NCBI RefSeq assembly: GCF_010093595.1 | Contig: NW_022985448.1 | Span: 1,496,411-1,560,410, forward strand | Source: Mytilinidion resinicola | Taxonomy: Eukaryota > Ascomycota > Dothideomycetes > Mytilinidiales > Mytilinidiaceae | Direction: 5' to 3' | Length of the DNA stretch: 64,000 nucleotides | Shown here: positions 32,814 through 44,890 of the stretch, one piece after another | Layout of the letters: each line of letters starts with the position of its first letter | Position numbering within the stretch: position 1 is the first letter of the stretch | The notes under the pieces: model-generated | Told to the model about the DNA's origin: nothing | The model's input: only the letters and a program-made list of their open reading frames with translations | Database searches by the model: none | Program-made: the position numbers and the translations under genes

Positions 32814-34662
32814 ATGCAACCCTCGCCCGAGCGCATTGCACAGATAGCAGCTGCGCAGGATGCCAAAGCCGCCGCGCGCAAAGCGGCACAGCCAGAATCG
32901 CAGAACGAAGAGGAAGCTGCAGCTGCACAGTTGATTCAGAAGAACTACAGAGGATACCGGGAGCGGCGGCAGTTGGCGGGAATGGGCCTGGATCCGAGTA
33001 CACGATGGGTTGAGGTGAGCTCCTTATTTCATTTTACACTGCTTCACTTCTGCGTTTCTACCTACTTTATGACAATGACTGTAGCTGATTGCTGACAGGC
33101 GATCAAAGAAGGTCAGGCTTCCCGGTTCCCGTCTACACATTCATATGAGCAAGCACTAAACAACCTCAAGCTCGGTGGAGAAATGCGACCCGGCCGATCT
33201 CGCGCAAAGAACGGTCCATTCCGGCGACAGTAACGAATGACGCGGAAGCTCGGTCACGACGAGAATCAGACGCGGCTAGACAGACATGGAGGCGCGTTGG
33301 GGAGATAGCACGGAGAGCAGGCGGAGATGACCCACCAGACGAAGAAGACGAGACCGAGATGACCGAGGAGCAGCGGGCGGAGTACCACAAGAGGAGGGCG
33401 GAGCAGAAACGGGAGCGAGAGAAAACGGCCAAGATGATGGATCTCCAGTATTTCCTCGAGATGGTGGACCAGAAGCATCGATATGGGTCGAACCTGAGGG
33501 CATATCACGAGCAGTGGATGAAGGACGGCTCAAATGAGAACTTCTTTTACTGGCTAGATAAGGGCGCTGGAAGGAACGTGGAACTGCCTACCGTATCGAG
33601 AGAGCGTTTGGAGAGAGAACAAGTGCGGTATCTGTCTCGAGAGCAGAGGATGCAGTATCTAGTGAAGATTGACAAAGAGGGGCGGCTGTGCTGGGCAAAA
33701 AATGGGGACAGGATCACCACGACTATCGATTATCGGGACAGTATCAACGGCATAGTGCCAAAAGACGACAAAACGCCCACGTTCGGCTCCGATGAGGCTG
33801 CAATACACAGGAAGAGCACGTCGTCATCATCGTCATCGAGCTCGTCAGATTCCGACTCGGAAGCAGAGTCTAGCCAGATTGAAGGCGAGCACTACGTGAA
33901 TGAGGATCTAAAGACCGCGAAAGGACTCAAGAAAATTAAGCACGTCTCTGCAGCCACAGTACTGAACCATCTACTCAGAGGCTCCGTCAAACCGAATTCA
34001 TGGATATATGTAAGTTCTAGAGGGACGGGCCTCTTGGTAATATAGGCGTTGATAATCAATAGGTTGCAGATACGTCGTTTCGCCTCTATATCGGGATAAA
34101 ACAGTCCGGCGCATTTCAGCACAGCTCTTTCCTCCACGGAGCCCGGATATCAAGTGCAGGGCTCATCAAGATAAAGAACGGCCAGCTACGACGTCTGTCG
34201 CCGCTTAGCGGACATTACAGACCTCCGACTGCCAACTTCCGGGCTTTTGTGCACTCATTGAGAGACAACGGGGTTGATATGAGTCGTGTTTCGATCTCGC
34301 GGTCCTACGCCATCTTAGTTGGGCTCGAAATGTATGTGAAGACAAGGAAGAAGATCAAGCACAGTGTGGAGCATGCTGGAGAGCATAAGGACAAGGTGGT
34401 GCATCCAGAACAGGTCAAGAAGAGAGAAGAGGAATCGGTGGACAACAGCAAGAGTGCACAGAGAGAGCGGCAGCTACTGGCTTCTGCGGACAAGCAGCAG
34501 GAGGAGGCGAAGCGACAGAACAGCTTCCGCAGTAAGTTCATGCGGAAGCTGAGATTTGGGTCGGTCTCTTCGAAAGAGGAAGTTTTGAAGCCGAGTGACA
34601 AGCCTGTGAGCCAACCCGGGCAGGATGTGGAGAGCGGGATACCACCAGCGGGGAAGAGATGA
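32814..34662 (+). CDS. IQ-motif protein of unknown function
   Basis: Exons 32814-33014, 33099-33111, 33150-34009 and 34063-34662 give 557 aa. An IQ calmodulin-binding motif (AAQLIQKNYRGYRERRQLAG) lies at about residues 38-57. The 13-nt exon (AIKE) and 38-bp intron are the only phase-consistent path from RWVE to STKQPQARWRNATR. Downstream are a conserved globular region (MDLQYFLEMVDQKHRYGSNL, FFYWLDKGAGR, LVKIDKEGRLCWAKNG), a Ser/Asp run, SFLHGARISSAGLIKIKNGQ, and a basic C-terminus. This is a fungal IQ family that probably binds calmodulin; no further role is established. Confidence 0.78.
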
Positions 34663-36541
34663 CGGTCTCTTGGTAGCCGAATCCTGCCTATAGAGTCCTC
34701 AGATGAATGCTTGGTGTCATGATATCCCTTATTGCCTCAGGCAGATAATGATACTAGTACTATCCGAAAAAGGCCTAGCCACGTGACTTAGATGCGCTCA
34801 GTCCAACCGTTCTTTCCACCTTGCAACCTACACAACTCCAAATCACGAAGGTCTCTAATGATTTTTTAATAGATTCGGCATGTTAGAAAAGAATTCCTCA
34901 TTTCATGGGAACGTCGCTCAGGAGACATTAATATTAATCACGTGTGAGTTCAGTCACGAAGAACTGAAGTCAGCAGTCAGAAGTTGAACTGTGAGACGAA
35001 CTGGGCAGCGATTTTCAGAAGACGTAACCATGCCCAGTCGCACGCAAGAGAAATCGGTGTCTCTTTGGTCGACGCGCGGAAAGTTGGATAAAAGTGGTGG
35101 TGTCCAGTGGCGTCATAGGCCGCTTCCCCAACGTCCGAGTCCTGGAACCTCAGCAACCTCCGCAATTTCCACCGCAGCATCGTGAGACGTCCCGCCTCCC
35201 CGAGCCGTGTCGTCTTTTCCCTCTCAGCCGCGTCGCGACGCAGGGCCCGTCCGCCCCGGGCGCAACTGCGGTGATGTTCAGGGCTGCCGCGATGCCTTGA
35301 CTGCATCGCAGATCGACGCGGCACAGACTCGCCGCCACAGCTGCAGGCCCCCTTGGCAGATCGGCGTGGTTGCACGGGAGGGGAGTGAAACGGCTGCTTG
35401 CCCCGACAGGGTTGGAGCCTGTCCGACATGGATCATCCGTGTTGCGTAAGCCACGCATCGTCATCAGGCATCACGTCGGAGACGTCTTCCAACTTTTGCT
35501 TGGACGGCGAGCGCCTGCTGCGAGGATGGCACCAGGTTTGCACCGATCGCCGTGTGTTATTGTACTTACTATAGGCTCCAGATGCCTGTCTCGGCGTGCA
35601 GCAGAAATGCAACCCCCGGCTGCGTGTGCCAGAACCCTCCATCCCGGCGTCTGGGGAGACCTCCTCCAGGCCCGCAGATCACTCTTGCAGGCGACAGAAC
35701 GGTTCTTTGCTCTTCTATCTCTTCCATTATAGTGCTGTACAACCAGGTCTCTACCTATTCAATCTCTCCGTCACGCAGCTGTTTGCCCAGAAAACTCATG
35801 CTGCCGCTGCCAACTCCCCAGCAACACGGCACGGAATCTTCCCCGTCTCAACTTTCCCTACCCGTGAGCGGTAGGAGGTCGGAGAAATAGAGTATCAAGC
35901 CTAGACTCGATCTTCGTGCCCTCGCCCCGTCCCCCCAGGGCTGCAGGTTCAAGCGTATCGACGATTCGTAGGGATGATCCGCCCAAACCTGCCCAGCCAC
36001 AGCTCCACGACCGTCCCACGACGCCGGGCGCCGCTCACGTCGCACCACCTGCTCCGACGCAATGCTCAAGCCCCGCTCGAGGCTGGTGCTGTGACGCAAT
36101 GCCCGCCAAAAGCGCAGAGAGCTCTCCAACTTCTGGCCACACAGGCCGGGCAGATGCGCCTCTTGCACGACGCGACGGCGCCATGCCAGCCGCAAAACAA
36201 GTTTCCCATCCCTCCCATCCCTCCATTGCCATGGGCCCCCAACACTGAGGCGTGAGCTCCCCTGTCGCCCACCATGCACCATCACTGGAGCTTCCGTTAT
36301 CTACGTCATTGGGAACGATGGCAGACAATTCCCTCTTTATGAGTACTGTCCCCTGTGCAAATCAACTTCTCTCTCTATACATATACGTCGCCAATTGACG
36401 TGTACATGCATGCCCTCCAATTCCTCTCCTCCAAGCTACGCTTATTACTCATTTCCTCCAACCCCAAACAGAATCTCTCCTATTACCTCTAGATCTAGAA
36501 GAAACACTCCCCAGACAGACCGCACATCACACTCACACACA
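34663..36541. other. Long intergenic and upstream region of the LEA-like gene
   Basis: 1.9 kb. The 35.0-36.3 kb part is GC-rich with overlapping short frames on both strands, typical of compositional chance. A CA/CT-rich leader (36480-36541) precedes the LEA-like ATG. No gene supported. Confidence 0.4.
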
Positions 36542-39500
36542 ATGCCCTCGCCAGCAGCTGGAAAGGGTGGAGACGCTCCCCGAACTCCCACAAAGTTAGG
36601 CCGCAAGCCCCAATCGAGTGCCACATCAAAGCTCGGCCAAGGCACAAAAACCCCACCAGCACAGAAATCAGACGACAACGCGCCATCAACAGAAGACGCG
36701 CCTGAAGTACCTGAACGGCCGTCGGAAGGTGACGTGAAGGGCAAGGCCGGCGATGCTGCCAAGGCGGCGGAAGACACCAAGGACTCAGCCACATCCGAAG
36801 CTGAGGACACCACAAGCAAAGTCTCACAAAAGGGCGACCTAGAAGAGGCCGAGCCAAAGCCAATTGACGACGACGATGACGCCCTGCTCGGCCGCCAAGA
36901 GGAAGCCGAGGAGACCGGCGACGATGCCACCGAGAAGGCTGGCGACGAAGCCGAAGACACCGCCGAAGATACTGCCGACGATGCCACTGACACCGCAGGC
37001 GAGGCCGCCGAAGGTGGCCTGAAAAGTGCACGAGGACTTGCTGGCAAAGCATCGGGCTTGGCTGGCAAGGCGTCTAAAGATCCAGCCGAAGCTGCCAAGG
37101 AGGGCGCCGATGATGCTCAATCCGCGGCTGGTGAAGCCGCCGATGAGGCCCAATCGACCGTCGGCGAAACCACCGATGGTGCCGAGGATACCGCTGGCGA
37201 AGCTGCCGAAGGTGTCAAAGGCGCCGCAGATGAAGCCAAGGAGGGCGCCGAAGAGACTGTGGGCGAGGCCAAGGAAGGTGCCGAAGTGGGTGTCGATGGA
37301 GTGAAGGACACCGCTGAGGAAACCACCGGCCAAGAACTACCCGACACCCCTGACCTCTCCATCCTCAAGGGCCTCGAAGTCAACGAGGAGGGTTTGATCA
37401 AGAACGCTGATGGCAAAATCGTCGGTAAACTCGTGGAAGGCGACGCTGAAGACCTCGCTGGATACACCATCGGTGACGACGGCGAGATACTAGACGACGA
37501 CGGTGACCTCGTTGGTCGCTGCGAAATCACCCCCGAATACCAGGAAGAACTCACCGAACAAGCCAAGGACGCCGGCCCCAAGTTGCCGGGCCTCGACGTT
37601 CTCAAGGGCCTCACGGTCGATGCCAGCGGCCAGATCCTTAACGAGGATGGCGACTTCGTTGGCATACTTGTCGAGGGCAACCCAGCCGACCTCCAGGACA
37701 AGGAGTTCAACGAGAACGGCGAAATTCTTGATGATGATGGAAACGTCATTGGCCGTGCTAAACTCCACCCTGATGCCGCAGATCTAGTCGATCAGGACGG
37801 CGACCTTCCCGAAGGTGCTGACGGCGTCGCTGGTGAAGCTGGCCAAACCGTCGATGGCGCCAAAGAAGGTGCCGTTGAGGGCGCTGAGGAAGGCGTTGAA
37901 GGTCTTGAGGACGAACTCCCCGGTGTCGAGGCCCTCGAGGGCAAGGAAATCAACGAAGATGGCGAAATCCTCAATGAGGATGGCGAAGTCATCGGACAAC
38001 TTGCCGAGGGCAACATCGACGATGTCAAGGGCCTCACCGTTAATGAGAAGGGTGAGGTCGTTGACGCCGAGGGCAATGTTCTCGGAAAGGTCGAGCTTGC
38101 CGAGGGTGCTGCCGAGAAGCTCAAGGAAGCTGCCGGTGGTGCTCTTGACATCCGCATCCTCGAGGGACTCAAGGTTAACAAGAAGGGCAAGGTCCTCGAC
38201 GAGGAAGGCGAGGAGATCGGTGAGCTCAAGGAGGGCGAGATCAAGGACTGCGCCGGCAAGACTGTCAACGAGAAGGGTGAAGTTGTCGACAAGGAGGGTA
38301 AGGTCCTCGGCAAGGTCGACATCGTTCCCGGCGAGGCTGCCTTTGAGGCCCAGAAGGCTCTTAAGGAGAGGCTTGGCGAGGCCGAACCTCAAGAAGTCAT
38401 CCCCGAGCTCGACATTCTCGAAGGCCTGAAGGTCAACAAGAAGGGACAGATTCTTAATGAGGATGGTGAGCCAATCGGAGAGCTCGTCGAGGGTGACCTT
38501 GCTGCCTGCGCAGGAAAGAAGGTCAACGAAAAAGGTGAAGTCCTCGACAAGGACGGAAACGTCATTGGAAAGGTTAAGACTCTTCCCCAACAAGCCGAAG
38601 AGGCTGTTGAAGGCGCTGAGGAGACTGCTGAAGGTGCTGAAGAGGGTGCTGAAGCGGGTGGTGAGGAAGGAGAAGCCGAAGAAGCCGGACCTGAACTACC
38701 TCCTCTCTCAATCCTCGAAGGCCTTACTGTCAACAAAGCCGGCAAGCTCGTCGACAGCAACGGAACCATCGTTGGTGAGCTTATTGAGGGCGATGCGAAG
38801 AAGCTCTCCAAGTCTGGAATCACTGCCGACGCCGAGGGTCAATTCTGGGACAACAAGGGACATGTCATCGGACGTGCCCAGACTGTCCCGGTCGAGGAGG
38901 GCGAAGAGGAAGCGCCATTCGCTGGCCTCGAAGGCCTCATCGTCGTCAAGGATGGTCTCGTCGAAGATGAGAATGGCAACACTGTCGGCAAGGTCGTCGA
39001 GGGTGACGCTAAGAAGCTCATCGGCCGTGCTGTCGACGAAGATGGAGATATTATCGATAAGAAGGGCTCCGTCGTTGGCCACGCCGAGCGCTACGAGGAG
39101 CCTGAGGAGGAAGCCGAAGCAGAGCCGGAAGACCTATCCATCCTCGCCGGCAAGGTCGTCAACAAGCAAGGCAACGTCATCGGAGACGAGGGCGTGCCAA
39201 TCGGTCGCCTGGTCGAGGGCAACGCGAAGGACCTCGCCGGCAAGAAGTGTGACGAGAACGGGCAGATCTGGAACGATTCTGGCAAAGTCATTGGCCGCGT
39301 CGAGTTGATCCCTCTCAACGAGCGCGAGGTCAAGCCCGAAGGTATCTTCGCCGGCCTCGAAGGCCTTCGCGTCGTTCCCGACGGCAAGATCGCCGATGAG
39401 GATGACAACATTGTTGGTTATATCGTCGAAGGCAACCCCAAGCGTCTCATCGGCCTTGCTGTGGACGAGGACGGTGACATTCTTGACAAATACGGCAACG

Positions 39501-41325
39501 TCAAGGGCCATGCCGAGCCTATTGAGGATGAGGAGGAAGTCCCCGCTGATCTCTCCATCTTGGACGGGCTTACCCTGAACAAGCAAGGCTTTCTCGTTAA
39601 CTCCGATGGCATCCCCGTTGGACGCCTCGTCGAGGGTACTCTCGCTGATCTCGCTGGCCGCAAGAGCGATGGTGAAGGTCTGATTCACAATGACACTGGA
39701 AAGGTGGTCGGCCGATGCGAGCTCATTCCCGAGAACGAGCGCGTCACTAAGAAGGAGGGCCCTTTCGCCGGTCTTGAAGGCCTCAGGGTCGTTAAGGATG
39801 GCTTTGTCGAGGATGGTGACGGCAACCGCGTCGGTCAGATCACCGAGGGCGACCCCAAGAAGCTAATCGGAAACGCTGTCGACGAAGACGGTGATATCAT
39901 CGACAAGTACGGCAACGTCAAGGGCCACGCTGAGCCATGGGAAGAAGAGGAAGCCGAGGAGGTTGACCTTTCTGCCCTGGCTGGCTGCATTGTCAACAAA
40001 GCCGGCAACGTCGTGGACTCGTCTGGCACTATCCTCGGCCGCGTTGCTGAGGGTGACCCGTCCACCATGGTCGGCAAGAAGGTCGATGGCAAGGGCCAGA
40101 TCTGGGACAACGAAGGCAATGTCATTGGTCGCGCTGAGCTTGTCAAGGGAGCTCAGTCCGGGCCTGAGGGACCCTTCGCTGGCTTCGACGGCAACACCGT
40201 CGCCAAAGACGGCACCGTTCAGACCCCAGATGGGACTATCATCGGACGTGTCATCGAAGGTGATGTCAAGAGACTTGTTGGCCACACGGTCGATGAGGAT
40301 GGCGACATCAACGACAAGAACGGCAATGTCATCGGCAAGGCTGAACGCTGGGAGCCAGAAGAGAAGGAGCGCAAGATCAACCCTATGGCTGGCCTCCACG
40401 TCAACAAGGAGGGCGAAGTCCGCGATCAGAACGGCGATATTATTGGTAGACTCACTGCTGGTGACCTTGGCCACTGCGCTGGCCTCGAGATCGACGACAA
40501 CGGCTATGTCATCGACAACGACGGCAACAAGGTCGGTGAAGTCACTCTTCTGGAGAACATCCAGGAAGAAGAGGAAGAGACCGATGAGGAGAAGAAGAGG
40601 AGAGAGGATGCCGAGCTGGCCGAGAAGATGGCAAACATCTGCCAGCAGACCCTCGAGCGGATCCAGCCGGTCTGCAAGCAAATCACAGAGGTATGTCTTC
40701 CTGTCATCACCCGTCCGCGATTATTACTAACAACTCCTAGTACATCGAACAAGCCGACCGTACCCCCCGTGATGAGCTCGACGAAGAGGAACTCGTCAAC
40801 AACGTCAAGCCCCTCATCGAAGAAGGTGGCCGCATTCTCAACGAGTGCAACGGCTCCCTTCGTGGCCTTGACCCCGACGGCCGCATTGCTGCGCAGGCCA
40901 AGGGTCGCGCTGGTACCAAGGAGGCTACACCCGAGGAGTACCGCCTCGCGGACTTACTCAAGGAACTCACTGGCACTGTCGTTACCTGCATCGACAACGC
41001 GAAGAAGAAGATCTCCGACATGCCGCACGCCAAGAAGAAGCTCAACCCGCTTTGGGCCCTGCTCACCCAGCCACTATTCCAGATCATCGCGGCTGTTGGC
41101 TTGTTGCTAACAGGTGTGCTGGGCTTAGTTGGACAGCTACTCAACGGCCTGGGTCTAGGTGGCCTGGTCAACGGTCTGCTGGGTGGCTTAGGCATTGACA
41201 AGCTGCTTGGAGGACTCGGTCTTGGAAGCATCGCCGAGTCGCTTGGGGGTGGCAAGGATAAGAAGAAGAAGGGTGGCCCCGGAGGTCTGCCGGTCATCGG
41301 CGGCCTGCTTGGCGGTGGGAAGTAA
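36542..41325 (+). CDS. 1,577-aa LEA-like protein with fourteen DUF3659 repeats
   Basis: Exons 36542-40690 and 40741-41325. Residues 1-260 are Ala/Glu/Lys/Asp-rich with 11-residue-like LEA periodicity (TAGEAAEGVKGAADEAKEGA). Fourteen DUF3659 units follow, each of the form (L/F)xxLxGLxVNxxGxIxxxxGxxIGxLxEG. The second exon carries a conserved helical region (DELDEEELVNNVKPLIEEGG, DUF6987-like) and a hydrophobic Gly/Leu tail (LLTQPLFQIIAAVGLLLTGV) with a basic end. LEA proteins are hydrophilic stress and desiccation protectants; the tail suggests membrane association. The DUF3659 function is unknown. Confidence 0.85.
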
Positions 41326-41621
41326 ACGGCTTCTGGTTTCTTAGGGTTGAGATTGTACGAAAAGAAAGGCAAAGCGTCAAGCTTCGCGCATGGAGATGAG
41401 GGGATGAAGATGGTCTTTCTACAAAAGCAGCGATCTGTTTTTATGTATCACGGTTCTTGTATTCTTGGGTTCTTCTGGACTAAGTTCGGATATGTAAGGT
41501 TATGCCTTTTTCGCTTGTCAGCGTTTATTTTGGTTTTCCTTTTTGGGTCTTTGGGTGGGATGGATTGGATTGGGCTTGTTCTGTATATTAGTTACGATAG
41601 TAATGGTATAACACTGGATCT
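41326..41621. other. 3' flank of the LEA-like gene
   Basis: T-rich, non-coding; ends at the target duplication of the next element. Confidence 0.4.
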
Positions 41622-42216
41622 CCCTTCATGGGGGCAGATAAACGCTCACCTCCTTTCGAGTAACTATACACCCCCCTTTTCATCTGATCTTCTGATTGGC
41701 TCGGAGGGCCGGAACCTTGCTCCGCGCATTTGTTTTCACGTGCATCTACACGTGTATAGCCTTGCCGATTTGTATAGCCTCACGCATAGCCTTACGTACG
41801 AGCTCACGTACGGCTATATTTACAGCTAGCCTCACGTATAGCCTCACGTACAAGCTCACATACGAGCTCACGTACGGGCTTACGTATAGCTCACGTAAGA
41901 GCTCACGTACGGGCTTACGCACAAGCTCACGTACGAGCTCACATACGAGCTCACGTCGGCCGTATATACAGCTGCACAAATCAGATAGGCTGCGCTGGAG
42001 GCTATATAGCCATGTAATTGCTTGTGTTGTACGTAGCCAATTTGGAGAGAGCATTTGGACTTAGTGAGCAAGTTAAGCGAGCGAATCGGAGGCTACGGAG
42101 CAGCCCTCCAAGCCAATCAGAAGGCGGTGAAGTGACAGGGGGAGGGGGTGTGGTTACTCGAAAAGGGGTGTGCGGTTACTCGAAAGGGGGTGTGTGTTTA
42201 TCTGCCCCCCCTTCAT
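41622..42216. mobile_element. 579-bp non-autonomous DNA transposon with 8-bp target duplication (hAT-like)
   Basis: Element 41630-42208 is flanked by CCCTTCAT at 41622-41629 and again at 42209-42216. The ends are long imperfect inverted repeats: both begin GGGG(G)CAGATAAAC and continue through CCTTTCGAGTAAC to CTTCTGATTGGCT(C/T)GGAGGGC. At the right end TTTCGAGTAACC is repeated as a subterminal motif. An 8-bp duplication is typical of hAT elements. No coding capacity. The centre is the palindromic satellite listed separately. Confidence 0.85.
41771..41975. repeat. Palindromic short tandem repeats, core CTCACGTACGAG
   Basis: About 200 bp of 10-12-bp units mixing CTCACGTACGAG, CTCACGTATAGC and CTTACGTACGAG. 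Because GAGCTC and ACGT are self-complementary, the array can fold on itself. It fills the core of the hAT-like element. Confidence 0.85.
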
Positions 42217-42605
42217 AACCTTCACAGCCTTTGGTGATGTGCCACCGTATAAGAATTAAATATTTCTGCCTCACCTTCTGGGCACGTTATGCACCCTTAT
42301 CACACCGCTATGTCATTCCCCACTTTCCCGCAGTGTTCCCAGACTTTGCCAGCCCCTCTAACTCAACTCAGCCTAAGGCTCCCCTTGCTTCTATTAAAAG
42401 CAAACGCCATCAGCTGACCGCGTGGCTGGGCGCGTTCGCGCTACGTCTAGAATGCCCTTACCCCGCCCGCGATCCTCTTTATCTTCCCCCGTTAGTCCCC
42501 GCAAACTGCCTCTTTCTCTTCCACCCAACTCCAAGTTCTCCCACCGCTCAGAAACGCATTCACCACATCCCGAATCTCAAATCTATCTCAACCAACATCT
42601 TCATA
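42217..42605. other. Upstream region of the small Gly/Ser/Tyr protein gene
   Basis: CT-rich leader (42480-42600) before the ATG at 42606. The hAT-like element ends 390 bp upstream of the start. Confidence 0.4.
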
Positions 42606-43088
42606 ATGGCCAAGGGAGACTCGTCATCGTCCAACGCCGCGGCTCAGTCCTCCTCGGGCGCGGCCTCATCCGGTGGTGCTGGATCTGGATCCGGCTCTAG
42701 TGGGTACACGTACACCAGCTCGGGCGAGAACAGCCAGGCATGTCCTCCCTCCCCTTTCATCCGTCCTCCTCCCTTCTCCTTCATCATCCTTCTCTCCTGT
42801 ATCATCTCTAAACAGCCGGTGTGGAACAGGGCAACCACTACTGCGCCCGCGACTACGGCTCCAGCGCCAGCAACCAGAACTCGTACCACTATTCGAACAC
42901 GTAAGCCGCCCCTTCTCCGCGATGTGTTGTCCATAGAATAGCGAGGGAGCTCTACCTCTCCACTCGGGGTTGTTTTGAGGTGCTGATGAATGTGTGATAG
43001 GGATGGGAGTTATTACTACTCCAACCCGAACGGCAGCACGTATTATAACGATGGTAATGGCGGGTCGAGCTATTCACGGAACGGATAG
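42606..43088 (+). CDS. Small conserved Gly/Ser/Tyr-rich fungal protein with a GC-AG intron
   Basis: Exons 42606-42737, 42830-42900 and 43001-43088 give 96 aa. The Ser/Gly/Ala-rich N-terminus leads into GYTYTSSGENSQ, then GNHYCARDYGSSASNQNSYH and DGSYYYSNPNGSTYYNDGNG. This is a small fungal protein type I have met as hypothetical proteins with GxNSQGNHYCxRDYG. The first intron must start at CAG|GCATGT and end at gaacag to join ENSQ to GNHYC in phase; no GT donor does so. No signal peptide; the function is unknown. Confidence 0.7.
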
Positions 43089-44466
43089 GGCGCTTCCAGC
43101 ATGATGGCAATGCTTGGATAGAGGTAGTTAGTAGATGCGATAGGTAGATCGGAGCTTGCGGCGGTGGAGATGTGCCGTTGATGTGGGCGGGATGCCGACC
43201 CACCTATTCAGGAATGGAGTGAATTTCTAATCCTGAGCCTTGAGTGCTGATGCAGATCTGATGCAAGTGATGTGGATTTCAGATCTCATGATGTTCTCGT
43301 GATCCGTGACTAACCCACCCCGTTCTCAACTTTAAAACCTTCAACTCGCGAAAGAAAGTTCACTCAGGGAGGAGCTTCTCCCAGCTCGGGGTTCAATACT
43401 TTTAGCCGGGATGGCGGATGTGCTCTCCGGGCTGGGAGGGGCAGCAACTTTGGCACATCAAATCTTATGGGTCCTGTTGTGGTTGGGAATCAAATGAGCA
43501 AAGAGACAGAAACATGGCTAGAGTGTGTGTTGCGTGATCGCTCACACAGCGAAGACCACAGCAATGTGCAGCAATCGGTATGGAGCGGAGCGCAATGGTA
43601 GTGTGTCGTCGGTTGGGAGGTGGTGGCAGCCAGTCACACGCCTCTATTCTCCCTTGTTTCTCTCCCTTTCTCCTCCTTACGGAGTTGCACTACCTCCCTT
43701 ACGAAGTTGTGTTGCTCCCTTGCTCTCCCTTGCTGTCCAGGGAGCCTAGTTACTCTATATAGTCCCTCGTTACAACCTTAATACAACTCATGCTTTCCTC
43801 ACTGATCCTTTGCCCGTCCTACGCCAGCTGCCAGGTGGTGATGGGAGCATTACGACCAACCTCTGGGCATAGTCTCTGAAAAATTAGAGACGGAGGGCTT
43901 GTAGACTGAGACATGTCGTCGTTGGGAAGAATCGGTGATTACGTTGTTAGGGTAGAGGAGGTGGAGCGCATCATCGTCCGTGGACGAGCTGCAAGCACCC
44001 TCCCCATGCGTCTGTGGTCGGGCGGTTCGTTCCTGAGCCCACAAGCCATGGTTGCTGCAGGACGAGTTATGTTGATCGAACTCACTCCAACGCCTCCACC
44101 TCCGCCAAGTGCCATGGCATCTTCTGTGGTGTCCTTTGAACACTTCCTCCACTCTCTGCCCCGTAGGCCGACGTTGTTCATCCACACCCACTCCATCGTC
44201 TGTCTCAGAATCCGATTTCAGGAACCAACATGACATTTTGTACTTCCACTTTTTGACCTCCTCGTTCCCTTCTCGGCCAAACGAAGAACTCTTTCCTTGA
44301 AAAAGACGACGGGCACAGCGAGCGGGAGGTTTTATACCCCTAAAAGGTATTAAGCCTCGTGCCATCAACGTGATACTCACATGACTTCTGCACCAATGGA
44401 TTGCTAGCGAGCGGAGGAGTGAAATAATATTCGCGTGGTGCGCACGTGCTCGTTCCCCACAGTCCT
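43089..44466. other. Intergenic, 1.4 kb, no supported gene
   Basis: A 227-codon minus-strand frame (43850-44533) overlaps repeat copy F and has no recognisable domain; an antisense frame covers much of it. Not called. Confidence 0.35.
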
Positions 44467-44645
44467 GCGTAAGTTTGGGCACTCTCTTACCACTGCTTAG
44501 GGTACCCCTATAGGCTTTCAGAACTCCGAACACGGTGTCAAGGACGATGTAGCGAAGATTAGGTAGTCCTTTGATTGGCTGGCTAGATGCTAGCTAGGCT
44601 ACTCCTCACGGCGGTGTTGAGTGAGCAAGAGCCACACTCAGGCAC
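44467..44645 (+). mobile_element. AGTCTGNGCACAC repeat, copy F
   Basis: Starts AGTTTGGGCACTCTC after TA at 44470-44471, then CACTGCTTAGGGTACC and GCTACTCCTCACGGCGGTGT. The distal terminus is lost. Confidence 0.75.
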
Positions 44646-44694
44646 TGCCATCTCGATGCGCTGAGACTGAAGACCTATGAACCCATCGTTAAGG

Positions 44695-44890
44695 TCGATG
44701 CAGTGGAGAATGGACTACCTTTGGACTGCCGGAATACAGAACAACGGGGCTACTCCTGACAGTGTCACCGAGCAAGTAAAAGGGAAGCCCCAGCAGCCCT
44801 ATATCCGACTAGCCAACCTTGCAATCTAGGACTAATGAGCTCCAGAGAGAAGGTGCATAGAAGTACCACTGCTTAAGGTACCCGACTAGC
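44695..44890. repeat. Diverged repeat cluster: sequence shared with 20205-20345 plus fragment G
   Basis: 44695-44840 matches the segment preceding copy B (gatgcagtgga, CTACTCCTGACAGTG, CGAGCAAG, TATATCCGA). At 44864-44890, ACCACTGCTTAAGGTACCC is a fragment of the terminal-repeat family. Confidence 0.6.

Noticed and set aside
35000..36330. Cluster of 90-150-codon frames on both strands upstream of the LEA-like gene
   Set aside because: Low-complexity Arg/Pro/Ser translations in all frames of GC-rich DNA.
36445..40752. Many long minus-strand frames (up to 272 codons) across the LEA-like gene
   Set aside because: They mirror the repetitive, GC3-rich sense codons; none has a plausible start, domain or intron structure.
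43850..44533. 227-codon minus-strand frame
   Set aside because: Overlaps a mobile repeat copy, has no recognisable domain, and is matched by antisense frames of similar length.
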